A DNA stretch of 64,000 nucleotides from Clostridium minihomine (GCF_900240385.1 NZ_OEQH01000002.1:198488-262487), one strand, 5' to 3'. Shown: positions 33,426-41,950, numbered from the stretch's first letter. Program-made: numbers and translations. Notes: generated from the letters alone by a model not told the origin.

Positions 33426-34601
33426 TTATTTTGAATAAAATTCCTGGAACTTATAATTGCCACTTTCAATGGCAGTAATGGCAGCCGCCTTAATTGGGTT
33501 ACGGTTTTCATCAAACGTAACCTCACCGGTCAAGCCAGAATACTTGATATTTTTCAGCTTTTCCACAACGGCAGCAGAATCCGTGGAACCAGCTTCTTCA
33601 ATCGCCTGTACCATCAGGTGCAGGGCGTCATATCCCAAGACAGAAAACATATTTGCTTCCATATTATATTTCTCTTTGTAATCTTTCAGGAACTGTTGCA
33701 ACGCAGAATCATCGCTTTCTGCAGAATACTGGCTGCAGAACAACGCATTTTCTACCGCAGAAGCATTATCTGCGCCAATCTGCTCCAGTACGCCGTCCCA
33801 TCCGTCACCGCCCAGCAAAGTGGATTTAATACCCAGCTGTCTGGCCTGTACGGCAATCAGAGCCACGTCCTGATAATAAACGGGAACAAAGAACACGTCG
33901 GGGCTTTTTGCAGCAATCTTGGTCAACTGCGATTTAAAGTCCACATCATTGGTGGTGTAGCTTTCCATTGCCACAACCTCCATGCCAAGTTCTTTGGCGG
34001 TGCTTTCAAAGGTTTCTGCCAAGCCGACAGAATAATCATCAGCAATATTATAAATAATAGCAGCTTTTTTAGCGCCCAGCTTCTGGTGCGCATAGTTCGC
34101 CATCAAATCGCCTTGGAACGGATCGGTAAAGCAGGCGCGGAACACATTGTCACCGGACAGTGTGATATCTTCCGCCGTACCGGTAGCTGTAATCATGGGA
34201 ATTCCATTTTTTACCGCGGCCGATGCAACTGCCAAAGTTGGGGTGGAGGTAACATCGCCAATCAAGGCCACCGCTTTATCGTTTTGTACAAGTTTATTAT
34301 ACGAGTTTTTCGCTTCTGTGGAGTCATTTTTGGTATCATAGTCGATGTATCTGATTTTTTTGCCTAGCACGCCTTCGTTGGCATTAATCTGCTCAACTGC
34401 TAGTTCAATGGCATTATTTACCGCTATTCCATAAATAGAGGCGCTGCCGGTTAGTGGCGCTAAACCGCCAATAACAATCTCGTTCGCCTGTGCTCCCGTA
34501 GCATTGGGGGTACTGCTATCTGCCGGTTTTTCGCCGCAGCCGGTCAGTGCAGTTGTCATCATGGCAGCAGCCATGGCAACGGCTAAGATACGCTGTTTCA
34601 T
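33426..34601 (-). CDS. livJ: Branched-chain amino acid ABC transporter substrate-binding lipoprotein
   Basis: 391 aa. The signal peptide ends ALTGC (lipidated Cys22), followed by IVIGGLAPLTGSASIYGIAV, the standard LivJ/LivK opening, and PMITATGTAEDITL, GDGWDGVLEQIGAD and the end GNYKFQEFYSK. The ATG at 34601 was chosen for its AGGAGG site; upstream in-frame starts encode a non-signal-like extension. First gene of the liv operon. Confidence 0.94.
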   Translation of the reverse strand: MKQRILAVAMAAAMMTTALTGCGEKPADSSTPNATGAQANEIVIGGLAPLTGSASIYGIAVNNAIELAVEQINANEGVLGKKIRYIDYDTKNDSTEAKNSYNKLVQNDKAVALIGDVTSTPTLAVASAAVKNGIPMITATGTAEDITLSGDNVFRACFTDPFQGDLMANYAHQKLGAKKAAIIYNIADDYSVGLAETFESTAKELGMEVVAMESYTTNDVDFKSQLTKIAAKSPDVFFVPVYYQDVALIAVQARQLGIKSTLLGGDGWDGVLEQIGADNASAVENALFCSQYSAESDDSALQQFLKDYKEKYNMEANMFSVLGYDALHLMVQAIEEAGSTDSAAVVEKLKNIKYSGLTGEVTFDENRNPIKAAAITAIESGNYKFQEFYSK

Positions 34602-34976
34602 CGTGTTTCCTCCTAAATAATAGTAAAAATATATCTGATCGGGCAAAGCCGATGATATAGCACTACGGCCCCCTCATGTCCGATTTTCTTGCTGTTTCAG
34701 TGGCAATCGCTGGGCAAAACTGAAGTAAATCAGATTCTCTTATCTCAAAATAAAAAAGGAAATCCCATCAATTTATGGCCGTTAAACAGCCATTACACCG
34801 CTGTTGCCGTATGAAAAATTCTTTCTCCAAATTATACTCCTAACAGGTATGGTTTGCAACTGATAGAACGCAAAATTCGTTCTGTTCTAAATAGACGTTC
34901 ATTTTCTTGAACTTTCCCCAACTTTTTTGTAATTCCTGTTCAGAAAACGAAAGTCATTTCAAAAAAACCTGCAAAA
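34602..34976. other. liv control region and leader
   Basis: 375 bp between livJ and trmB. It contains the liv promoter, a ~220-nt untranslated leader without a T-box or other riboswitch I recognise, and an upstream dyad. A small inverted repeat TGGC/GCCA lies within the leader. No open frame of note. Confidence 0.5.
34831..34883 (-). promoter_or_regulatory. liv operon promoter with upstream dyad
   Basis: On the minus strand TTGCAA (34854-34859), 17 bp, TATAAT (34831-34836). Just upstream is an inverted repeat AGAACG-N7-CGTTCT (34865-34883), a candidate regulator site. Confidence 0.6.
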
Positions 34977-35642
34977 TCACATCTGTTTTTCCCATTTAGC
35001 AACGATGGCTTTAATGGGAATTCCTTGGGCGGTAAACATCAGTTCATGCTCGGTGGTCACATTTTCGGGCCACCTGTCCGCATACAGGTCACGGGTTGTC
35101 CGCAAAATCCGGAAGCCGCTTTCCCTAAAATAGTTCAGTGTAGACAGATACAGATCACTGTCATCGGTTTTAAAATGAACTTCTCCCCCATCCGCCAAAA
35201 AGGTCTTGTAAAGCTCCAGCTGGCGGATATGCGTCAAGCGCCGCTTATGGTGCTTCCCCTTTGACCAGGGATTACAGAAATTAATATAAATTCGGTCAAC
35301 CCGATCCTGTTCATCCATTATTTTCAGGATGTTTTCGATCTGATAGGCAATCAAAGCGATATTATTAACGGTAAGTCCATGCTCCTGATAGCGTGCTTCA
35401 ATATTTCTGCGCGCAACCCCCAGCACGTCCGGGCTAAGATCAATCCCGATATAGTTAACCTTTGGATGTTGGGGTGCCAGCTGGGACAAAAACACGCCTT
35501 TGCCGCAGCCCAATTCCAAATGAATGGGACGTTTTTCTGCAAACCAATCATGCCACCTGCCTTTTTGCTCCTGAGGCTGGCTGATAAAATACGGACACTG
35601 TTCCAATTCCGGCCGTGCCCACGCCTTTTTCCTCATTCTCAT
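34977..35642 (-). CDS. trmB: tRNA (guanine-N7-)-methyltransferase
   Basis: 221 aa SAM-dependent enzyme forming m7G46 in tRNA variable loops. The SAM site is HLELGCGKGVFLSQLA, followed by YIGIDLSPDVLGVARRN, INFCNPWSKGKHHKRRL (catalytic/RNA-binding motif) and FKTDDSDLYLSTL. The ATG at 35642 has AGGTGAT upstream; an in-frame start at 35690 is less likely. Two small hairpins (35685-35710 and 35654-35665) lie in its leader next to the ribosome site. Confidence 0.95.
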   Translation of the reverse strand: MRMRKKAWARPELEQCPYFISQPQEQKGRWHDWFAEKRPIHLELGCGKGVFLSQLAPQHPKVNYIGIDLSPDVLGVARRNIEARYQEHGLTVNNIALIAYQIENILKIMDEQDRVDRIYINFCNPWSKGKHHKRRLTHIRQLELYKTFLADGGEVHFKTDDSDLYLSTLNYFRESGFRILRTTRDLYADRWPENVTTEHELMFTAQGIPIKAIVAKWEKQM

Positions 35643-35762
35643 GGTTATCACCTGGCGGCACCGCCGCTCTCCCTTCACAGGAAACCGCACCTCCCGCTAT
35701 GGAGATGCGGCCTTTCTTCTGCATGCCTTCGCCGCATCCGGGCCAAGACGATTAACTTTAAT

Positions 35763-35791
35763 ATTGTAATGCACCGGGAGGGAAAAAGCAA
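35763..35791 (-). promoter_or_regulatory. Sigma-A-like promoter for trmB
   Basis: On the minus strand TTGCTT (35786-35791), 17 bp, TACAAT (35763-35768), giving a leader of about 115 nt. Confidence 0.55.
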
Positions 35792-35872
35792 GCATTTCCT
35801 ATGGATTTGGACATATCCCCTTGTTTTTTATGGGTGCTTTCTGCTTCTGGCCATCTTTTCTCTTTTCTATAG

Positions 35873-35910
35873 AAAAAAGCGCCGCCAAGCCAAACGCTTG
35901 CACGGCGCCT
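35873..35910 (-). terminator. Intrinsic terminator after pdaA
   Basis: An imperfect stem GCGCCG..CAAGC/GCTTG..CGGCGC followed by TTTTTT on the minus strand. Confidence 0.85.
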
Positions 35911-35987
35911 GAGCTGCCGAAAACTTCCAGCAGACACAGTCATTTTCTTCTGTATAATAGGTTTTATATTCCTTTGCAACTCTTCCA

Positions 35988-36791
35988 TCAGGAGCACAGC
36001 TCCTCCAGAGTGCCAAAGGTATAACCTTGGTTCTTCCATTCGGTAATCAGCTGATCCAGAATTTCGGCATTGGTTTTAGAAGTGCTGTGCAGCAAAATGA
36101 CTGCCCCGGGATGCACCCGCTTGGTCAGCTTTTTCATTGCTTCGTCATGGCTGGGCTGTTTATCCACATACCAATCCACATAAGCAAGGCTCCAGAATAT
36201 GGTCTTATATCCCATCTCGTTGGCCATTTTCAGGTTTTCGGTACTATACTTTCCTTGGGGCGGGCGATAAAATTTCTTTATGGGCTGGCCGGTAACTGTC
36301 TGGTAAGCATCTTCCAGTGACTGGATTTCCTTTTCAAAAGAGGCCTTATCCTGTATCTTGGCCATGTCCGGATGGTTAAAGGTGTGGTTGCCCACAATAT
36401 GCCCTTCGTCATTCATACGTTTGACCAGATCCGGACTGCTGTTGATATAATGCCCCACCACGAAGAAAGCAGCCTTGACCTCTTGCTTTTTTAATGTGTC
36501 CAAAATGGACGAAGTATAGCCGTTTTCATATCCGCAGTCAAAGGTCAAATAGATTTTCTGCTGCTGGGTATCCCCTATGTAATACGCATTATATGGTTTT
36601 AGCTCATCATCGCTGGCATCCACCACCGGGGTATTCCCTTTTTCCCCCTGAAAGCTAAGGCCCCAGTTCACCGCGCCGCCGGTTTCCACCGCCCGGCCGG
36701 CAGCGGTGCGGTAAGCTATCGGCCCCCCTATCAGCAGCAGACAGCACATTAAAACTCCGACTATATGCCTTTTTCGCAAAATCACAAACAT
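35988..36791 (-). CDS. pdaA: Polysaccharide deacetylase PdaA (muramic-delta-lactam synthesis)
   Basis: 267 aa. An N-terminal membrane/signal segment (~8-24) is followed by VNWGLSFQGEKGNTPVVDAS and YNAYYIGDTQQQKIYLTFD, the diagnostic PdaA opening. The NodB fold has TFDCGYENG (Asp as base), GNHTFNHPD (metal His pair), FYRPPQGKYS and ILLHS. PdaA removes N-acetyl groups from muramic acid so that delta-lactam can form in spore cortex, which cortex-lytic enzymes later recognise. The start is 4 bp after an MntR-like gene, an unusual partner. GGGAGGG precedes the ATG. Confidence 0.92.
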   Translation of the reverse strand: MFVILRKRHIVGVLMCCLLLIGGPIAYRTAAGRAVETGGAVNWGLSFQGEKGNTPVVDASDDELKPYNAYYIGDTQQQKIYLTFDCGYENGYTSSILDTLKKQEVKAAFFVVGHYINSSPDLVKRMNDEGHIVGNHTFNHPDMAKIQDKASFEKEIQSLEDAYQTVTGQPIKKFYRPPQGKYSTENLKMANEMGYKTIFWSLAYVDWYVDKQPSHDEAMKKLTKRVHPGAVILLHSTSKTNAEILDQLITEWKNQGYTFGTLEELCS

Positions 36792-36795
36792 CGAC

Positions 36796-37221
36796 TTACC
36801 CTCCCTGATTCCATTGGCGCAGCAAACGCTCTAAATTTTCAACAGTTCGTTTCTGAACATAGTGCTCTAGCTGCTCTGTCTGCTCCAGCTCATTTTCTGT
36901 CTGGTTTACAAAACATAAGAATTCATGCAATACTTTATGACGGTATAATAGGTATTTGCCCAACCGTTCGCCTTCCGGCGTCAACTGGACAATCCCATAT
37001 TTTTCATATTCCACCAATCCCATTCCCTTAAGATTGCCCACCATTTCGGAACAACTGGATGGTTTTACGTTCAGCCGCTCTGCCAAATTACCAATCCGTA
37101 CGTCCCCTTGGGTCATAAGCATACGGTAAATCATCTCCAGGTAATCCTCCATCGCTTCCGTAACCGCTTTATTGTTTTTGAGCTGATACCCCTTTAGCGT
37201 TCGGAATTCCTGGCCGCTCAT
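36796..37221 (-). CDS. DtxR family metal-dependent regulator, MntR-like
   Basis: 141 aa. A winged helix (RIGNLAERLNVKPSSCSEMV, ~42-61) is followed by a dimerisation helix bundle; the C-terminal SH3 domain of DtxR is absent, as in MntR. By alignment from memory with Bacillus MntR, the Mn(II) ligands are present: Asp and Glu in MEDYLE, His in YRHKVL and Glu, Glu, His in EQTEQLEHYV. That supports manganese sensing. No manganese transporter gene is adjacent. It is cotranscribed with pdaA (4-bp gap). Confidence 0.9.
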   Translation of the reverse strand: MSGQEFRTLKGYQLKNNKAVTEAMEDYLEMIYRMLMTQGDVRIGNLAERLNVKPSSCSEMVGNLKGMGLVEYEKYGIVQLTPEGERLGKYLLYRHKVLHEFLCFVNQTENELEQTEQLEHYVQKRTVENLERLLRQWNQGG

Positions 37222-37401
37222 TCTATCATCTCCCCTAACAGGTTCTTGGGGGAACCTTCTATTAATTTATGAGCGCCTTCTTCGGTTTATGATTGAAGCC
37301 GCTCTTTCCCGAAAGTTATTTCTTCTTTTTAGGGGATTTCTGAAAACAGAAAAGCGCTGGGGAATTCGCTGAAATGAAATAATGCAAAGCAAAAGGGATG
37401 A

Positions 37402-37441
37402 GAATACCAGATGTGTTGGCAGAGCAGCAAATCTGGTATTC
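37402..37441. other. 11-bp perfect inverted repeat
   Basis: GAATACCAGAT and ATCTGGTATTC separated by 18 bases, with no T-run. It could be an operator for the divergent promoters or an RNA hairpin. Confidence 0.6.
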
Positions 37442-37569
37442 CTTAGAATTCACCTAAAGTGTTTGGGGTTCAGATAGCCCCGACTGAAAGGCAAATCCCC
37501 CAATTCATTTCTTTAAACAGCCAAAAACCCAGTTGTTTGAAAAATATTTTTAAAAAATTGGAAAAGATA

Positions 37570-37597
37570 AAACTTTTCATAGGCGAAGCCACGTCTA
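37570..37597 (+). promoter_or_regulatory. Candidate autoregulatory ECF promoter
   Basis: AAAACTTTT ... CGTCTATAT with about 18 bp between the AAC and CGTC cores, about 50 bp before the sigma gene. The AAC/CGTC pattern is typical of ECF-dependent promoters such as those of SigV or SigX; the spacing is slightly long. Confidence 0.35.
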
Positions 37598-37648
37598 TAT
37601 TAATGTGACACGAAATTGATACGTATCAAAAAAAGAAAGGAGCGGTTC

Positions 37649-38146
37649 ATGCCAATGAGTGAATGCGACGTAGAACATAAAATCGCGGAATATGCCATCG
37701 GGAATCAAAACAGCATTTATCGGCTTGCGTTCAGCTATGTGAAAAACGCAGACGATGCGCTGGATATTGTTCAGGAATCCATTTATAAGGCGATTTCTTC
37801 CAAAGATTCCCTGAAAAACCCCAAGTCCATCAAACCGTGGTTTTATAAGATTGTTGTGAACACTTCGCTGGATTGGATCCGCCGGAAAAAAAGGCTAGCC
37901 GTAGCGGATGAAGATCTTCTATTTCTTGAGGACACCGGAGAAAATGACCACTATCCGGATATTGACCTGTACAGGGCCCTGGACAGTTTGCCAGACGACT
38001 ACCGCATTGTAGTGGTACTTCGGTATTTTGAAGACTTAAAGCTGGAGGAAATCGCTGAAGTACTGAACCAAAATATCAGCACTGTAAAAACCCATTTATA
38101 TAAATCTTTAGATCGATTACGCGTAAAGATGAGCGATGAAGGGTAA
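37649..38146 (+). CDS. ECF sigma factor, SigV-like
   Basis: 165 aa group 4 sigma factor. Region 2 spans about 20-85 (NQNSIYRLAFSYVKNADDALDIVQESIYKA) and region 4 about 105-160 (LPDDYRIVVVLRYFEDLKLEEIAEVL, then NISTVKTHLYKSLDRLR). AAAGGAG lies before the ATG at 37649; an in-frame TTG-type extension to 37616 lacks one. The downstream partner is an RsiV-type protein, so this is likely a SigV-RsiV system, which in Bacillus, Enterococcus and Clostridioides responds to lysozyme. Confidence 0.92.
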   Translation: MPMSECDVEHKIAEYAIGNQNSIYRLAFSYVKNADDALDIVQESIYKAISSKDSLKNPKSIKPWFYKIVVNTSLDWIRRKKRLAVADEDLLFLEDTGENDHYPDIDLYRALDSLPDDYRIVVVLRYFEDLKLEEIAEVLNQNISTVKTHLYKSLDRLRVKMSDEG

Positions 38147-38159
38147 GGAGGGAACATCC

Positions 38160-39077
38160 ATGAAAAATCATCGTTTGGACGAACTAAAACAAGAATATAT
38201 GAACACACCCGTTCCGGAGGAACTGGATTTTATCGTTAGAAAAGCATTACAAGAAAGCGGGGTAACACATATGAACCAGACAGAAAACCAGAAGAAACAC
38301 TCTTACAAAAAAACAAAAATCGCAGCAGCATCCGTAGCAGCAGCCTTTGCTGTGATGGTGGTTGGGGCCAACGCCAGCCCGGTATTTGCAGCCACCCTTT
38401 CTAAAGTTCCGGTGGTTGGCAGCGTGATTAAAGTGCTTACTTTCCAGGAATATTCCGTAGATGACGATACTTTCCAGGCAAACATCAAAACCCCCGCTAT
38501 CGAGGGGCTGGATAATAAGTCTTTGGAAAACAGCCTGAACCAAAAATATCTGGAAGAAAACAAAAAACTGTATGAGCAGTTCCAGTCTGAAATGGAAGCC
38601 CAGAAGAAAAACGGCGGCGGCCACCTGGGTGTGGACAGCGGATATGAAATCAAGACAGACACCGACCAAATCCTGTCCATTGGCCGCTATACAGTAAACA
38701 CAGTCGCTTCGTCTTCCACTACCATGAAATATGATACCATTGATAAACAGAATCAGATTTTGATTTCTCTTCCCAGCTTATTCAAAGATGATAAATACAT
38801 CGAAGCTATCAGCCAAAACATTAAACAGCAGATGGTAAGCCAGCACAAAGCCGATCCCGAGCAGATGTACTGGGTGGAAGGAATTCAGCAGGAAGACGGC
38901 ACCGAACTGTTTGAAAACATTTCTCGCGACCAGAACTTCTATATCAATGCCGATCACAAGCTGGTTATTTCCTTTGACAAATATGAAGTTGCACCCGGAT
39001 ATATGGGAATCTCGGAATTTGTAATCCCCACAGAAGCCATTCAGAATCTTTTGGTGGGCAGCGATTACATTCAGTAA
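38160..39077 (+). CDS. RsiV-like anti-sigma factor (DUF4163/DUF3298)
   Basis: 305 aa. A cytoplasmic N-terminus of ~45 residues, one transmembrane segment (AAASVAAAFAVMVVGANA) and an extracellular portion with DUF4163 (KTPAIEGLDNKSLENSLN) and DUF3298 (LPSLFKDDKYIEAISQNI ... NADHKLVISFDKYEVAPGYM). The end GISEFVIPTEAIQ is typical of RsiV, which binds lysozyme and is then cleaved to free its sigma factor. The ATG at 38160 has GGAGGG upstream and begins 13 bp after the sigma gene. No oatA-like resistance gene is nearby. Confidence 0.85.
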   Translation: MKNHRLDELKQEYMNTPVPEELDFIVRKALQESGVTHMNQTENQKKHSYKKTKIAAASVAAAFAVMVVGANASPVFAATLSKVPVVGSVIKVLTFQEYSVDDDTFQANIKTPAIEGLDNKSLENSLNQKYLEENKKLYEQFQSEMEAQKKNGGGHLGVDSGYEIKTDTDQILSIGRYTVNTVASSSTTMKYDTIDKQNQILISLPSLFKDDKYIEAISQNIKQQMVSQHKADPEQMYWVEGIQQEDGTELFENISRDQNFYINADHKLVISFDKYEVAPGYMGISEFVIPTEAIQNLLVGSDYIQ

Positions 39078-39241
39078 AGCGCAAAGGGTGTATGGGCAAG
39101 CTGAAAGAGACGCCGTTTTTTACAAATCAGGATCCCCCCTGAAATTACTATCATAGAAAATCCGGATTGACTTTGGGCGCTCTATGGACTCTCTATTTTT
39201 TAAAAAACAGGCCGGATTTTACAGCTTGCATGTGCGCATCA

Positions 39242-39284
39242 CAGGAGCGGAACACGGGATTCCCGTGTTCCGCTCCCTCTTTTT
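39242..39284 (+). terminator. Terminator for the sigma/anti-sigma operon
   Basis: A perfect 15-bp stem (39244-39258 with 39262-39276), 3-nt loop, then CTCTTTTT. Confidence 0.9.
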
Positions 39285-39324
39285 ACGAAAGAGGTTTTCC
39301 ACAAAAGCCGAGAATTCGGTTTAA

Positions 39325-39378
39325 AATTTAAAAGAGCATCTGTGGACAAACATTGCCCTCAGATGCTCTTTTCTTTTA
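39325..39378 (-). terminator. Terminator of the HPr-like gene
   Basis: A 12-bp perfect stem (39331-39342 with 39360-39371) with T-rich flanks on both strands; may work in both directions. Confidence 0.8.
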
Positions 39379-39429
39379 TGAATGGAAAACAGCCTTTTTT
39401 CTATTACTCTCTGCCCAATTATTTTATAA

Positions 39430-39666
39430 TTATGGAAATGTTTCCGTGGTTCCAATGTCCCGAATCATCTCAAAAAACTCTTTGGACTCGCTGACCACCA
39501 AAATCGGTTCTGCGAAATTCAGAGCATACATACCAATGTAACTTTTTGCATCCACCATAATCGTACCATCCAAAGAATGAAGCCCCACATCATCCTCACA
39601 TCTGGTGGCAAAATACTGAAGTTTTTGCAGCTCTTCTATGGTGCTGAACGTTTTCTTTTGAACCAT
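39430..39666 (-). CDS. HPr-like protein lacking the catalytic histidine
   Basis: 78 aa. The second half follows the HPr pattern (VGLHSLDGTIMVDAKSYIGMYALNFAEPILVV), comparable to the segment with the regulatory Ser in true HPr. The N-terminal GIHARPA phosphorylation motif is missing: the equivalent stretch reads LQYFATRCEDD. It cannot act as a normal PTS phosphocarrier and may be a structural or regulatory relative, as Crh is (although Crh keeps most of the fold motif). GGGGTGA precedes the ATG. It stands alone next to the lsr locus terminator. Confidence 0.75.
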   Translation of the reverse strand: MVQKKTFSTIEELQKLQYFATRCEDDVGLHSLDGTIMVDAKSYIGMYALNFAEPILVVSESKEFFEMIRDIGTTETFP

Positions 39667-39701
39667 ATTGTCACCCCGTTTTCTCTTGGCTTTTTATCCG
39701 G

Positions 39702-39741
39702 AAAACTGATACCCCCTATCCGGCAGGATAAGGGGTATCCA
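39702..39741 (-). terminator. Terminator of the lsr transport operon
   Basis: Arms GATACCCC.TATCC/GGATA.GGGGTATC with a short T-run (AGTTTTCC) on the minus strand, about 55 bp after lsrF. Confidence 0.75.
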
Positions 39742-39794
39742 TTCGATCCTCTGCTTTGCGCATTAAAGTGCAAACGCCAGAAGATATCGTCTGT

Positions 39795-40676
39795 TTACCG
39801 ATGGCAGGCATCCTGATAGAATTCATAGGCTTCCCTGTCGTTGAATCCTTCGTGCACAATCTTGCGGATGGCTTCTGCCATTGCGGCGGGATGTTCGCTT
39901 TGGAAAATATTGCGGCCCATATCAAGGCCACGGGCACCCTCACTGATAGAGCGGTACGCCAGCGTCAGCGCCTCGTCTTCCGGCAGTTTTTTGCCGCCTG
40001 CCACAACAATAGGCACCGGGCAAGCCGACACGACTTCTTCAAAATTTTCACAATAATAGGTTTTGATAATATTTGCGCCCAACTCGGCCACCAGACGAGT
40101 GGCCAGCTTAAAGAAGCGGTCGGTCCGCTCCATTTGTTTGCCCACGGCAATAACCCCCATGGTGGGTATGCTGTACCGCAAACCGGCATTGATGCTGCGA
40201 GACAGATTATCCAGACTGGAAAGCTGTCCGTCTGCCCCAACAAAAGTCTGAACTGCCATGCAGTCTGCATTCATCCGAATAGCATCCTCGATGTCCACTG
40301 CGATGACCTCATGGGAAAGATCGTCGTTCAGCATGGAAGAACCGGAACTGGTGCGCAGTGCAATTGCCTTGCGGCAATCCGGGGAAACACAAGTGCGCAA
40401 CGCCCCCCGTGTGCCCATCAGCACATCCACATGGGGTAACAGCTGGGGAATGAGCAAATCCAAACGTTCCAAACCGGCGGTGGAACCCATGAAATAGCCG
40501 TGGTCAAAGGCGAACATCACGGTGTTTCCGCTCTTGGGGTCAAATATGTTGGATAGATGTTTTTTCATTCCCCAATCCAAATGATTCGAGCCTTTCACAT
40601 GAAAATCGCCTTGATTGGCAAAAGGCACCTCTACCCGATAATCCTTCGCTACTTTTAATCCGTCTTTGTCAGCCAT
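39795..40676 (-). CDS. lsrF: 3-hydroxy-5-phosphonooxypentane-2,4-dione thiolase LsrF
   Basis: 293 aa class I aldolase-fold enzyme. In the Lsr pathway it transfers an acetyl group from 3-hydroxy-5-phosphonooxypentane-2,4-dione to CoA, ending AI-2 breakdown. Diagnostic segments are GMKKHLSNIFDPKSGNTVM, AFDHGYFMGSTAGLERLD, ELGANIIKTYYCENFEEV (Schiff-base lysine), CPVPIVVAGGKKLPEDEAL and GARGLDMGRNIFQSEHP. Two in-frame ATGs (40682 and 40676) follow AAAGGAG; I chose 40676, giving MADKDG as in the enteric protein. Last gene of the transport operon. Confidence 0.94.
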   Translation of the reverse strand: MADKDGLKVAKDYRVEVPFANQGDFHVKGSNHLDWGMKKHLSNIFDPKSGNTVMFAFDHGYFMGSTAGLERLDLLIPQLLPHVDVLMGTRGALRTCVSPDCRKAIALRTSSGSSMLNDDLSHEVIAVDIEDAIRMNADCMAVQTFVGADGQLSSLDNLSRSINAGLRYSIPTMGVIAVGKQMERTDRFFKLATRLVAELGANIIKTYYCENFEEVVSACPVPIVVAGGKKLPEDEALTLAYRSISEGARGLDMGRNIFQSEHPAAMAEAIRKIVHEGFNDREAYEFYQDACHR

Positions 40677-40762
40677 AATCATTGTTCTCCTTTATCCATA
40701 AAAGTCCTGGGTTTCTTTGCTGCTTTCGTATTCCGCCGGGTCAAGAATCATTCCCGGGGATG

Positions 40763-41872
40763 TTAGAAATTGTAATCGTCTACGTTATTGATGGTAAAGA
40801 CCACGCGCTCCGGCAGCAGAACCACGCCGTTATTGGCTTCGCCTGTAACAGCACCTTCCACCAGACTGTCGTTGGACATGACCTCTACCGTGCCGATGTT
40901 GGGGATATCAATCTTGTCGCCCACCTTTACGGTGTTGCCCGCAGACACATAAGCGGCCAAATAGCAGCCCATTGCGCCCTGAATTCCACAATCCCACAGG
41001 CCCCACTGCTCAATCACATTGGCTTTGCAGTATTCGCGGATGGAGTTGGGCGAAGCAAACCCAGTAATGCTGACATCATCTTTGGTCAGACCTTTGTTCT
41101 GGGCGGCCTTCAGCTGGCCGGGCAGAGCAGTGGAATCATTGCAGATAATCAAGTCAATGTCTTTGTGGGCTTCCAGAATGGAAGAGCCGACTGAGACCGC
41201 TTTTTCTGCATCCTGTTCGGAATAATAGTTACTGGAAGCGACGTTTTCCCAATTGGGGAAGTTCTCTTTAATATAAGCTTCGCCTGCTACCTGCCAGGAG
41301 TTCTGGTCGGCAACGGTGGCCTGAGAATAGTGCCATGCATATTTGATAGTGTCTTTCTGAATATCTTTGCCTCTCTTGGTCAGGGAATCCGCGCCCATAT
41401 CCACCAGCATCTTGCCCAGAATATCAGGGGTTCCCTGAGAAACCATCAAGGTGCGGGCATCAGAGGATACGTCGGAGTCCCATGTGGCAACGGTAATTCC
41501 GGCGTCTGTGGCCTTTTTCAGCGCAGAATCCAGACCGGTTGCATCAACGGAAGAAATGCAGATGGCGTCCACACCGTTGGCAATTGCGTTGTTGATCACC
41601 TGAACCTGATCCGCCACAGCGGCGTTGGGACTGCCCTGGTAACTGACGGTAAAGCCCCAGTCTGCGGCATGTTTTTGTGCGCCGGCGTTAGCGGACTCAA
41701 AGAAGGCGTTTCCGGTCAGCTTTGGAATAAATACAACTGTTTTTCCTGCTACGCTGCCGGGAGCCGCCGTTTCAGATCCGCCGGAAGATGCCGGTGTGTC
41801 GGTGCTGCCCCCACAGCCTGCCACAGAAAGAGACATTGCCGCTGCAAGGACAAGTGCAAATACCTTTTTCAT
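40763..41872 (-). CDS. lsrB: Autoinducer-2 ABC transporter substrate-binding protein LsrB
   Basis: 369 aa lipoprotein (signal ending SVAGC, Cys20). The binding residues known from Salmonella LsrB have counterparts: Lys in FIPKLTGNAFFE, Asp in TWDSD and Pro/Ala in GFASPNSIREY. It binds AI-2 (R-THMF form) outside the cell and delivers it to LsrACD. AGGAGG precedes the ATG. It follows lsrD by 78 bp. Confidence 0.93.
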   Translation of the reverse strand: MKKVFALVLAAAMSLSVAGCGGSTDTPASSGGSETAAPGSVAGKTVVFIPKLTGNAFFESANAGAQKHAADWGFTVSYQGSPNAAVADQVQVINNAIANGVDAICISSVDATGLDSALKKATDAGITVATWDSDVSSDARTLMVSQGTPDILGKMLVDMGADSLTKRGKDIQKDTIKYAWHYSQATVADQNSWQVAGEAYIKENFPNWENVASSNYYSEQDAEKAVSVGSSILEAHKDIDLIICNDSTALPGQLKAAQNKGLTKDDVSITGFASPNSIREYCKANVIEQWGLWDCGIQGAMGCYLAAYVSAGNTVKVGDKIDIPNIGTVEVMSNDSLVEGAVTGEANNGVVLLPERVVFTINNVDDYNF

Positions 41873-41950
41873 AAAAAGAGCCTCCTAAATTTTTTATTTG
41901 CATGGCTTATTACGCCAGAGCGTACTGAAAATCAGGAAGATTCCGTTCAT

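Larger units (their letters stand above)
35643..35987. other. trmB leader and pdaA terminator region
   Basis: 345 bp without a credible gene. It holds the trmB promoter, two leader hairpins and the pdaA terminator. ORFs in other frames here have no ribosome sites or family resemblance. Confidence 0.6.
37222..37648. other. Intergenic region between mntR-like and ECF sigma genes
   Basis: 427 bp between divergent genes. It holds a perfect 11-bp inverted repeat at 37402-37441 and a possible ECF-type promoter near 37570-37597. Otherwise nothing notable. Confidence 0.5.
39078..39429. other. Intergenic region with two terminators
   Basis: 352 bp between convergent genes. It holds the two terminator hairpins listed separately; I see no gene in it. 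Confidence 0.6.

Noticed and set aside
35379-36039. Frames around the trmB-pdaA gap
   Set aside because: They overlap trmB or the pdaA terminator, lack start sites and contain no domain.
37222-37648. Prophage or insertion sequence between the regulator and sigma genes
   Set aside because: Only an inverted repeat is visible; no recombinase, transposase or terminal repeats flank it.
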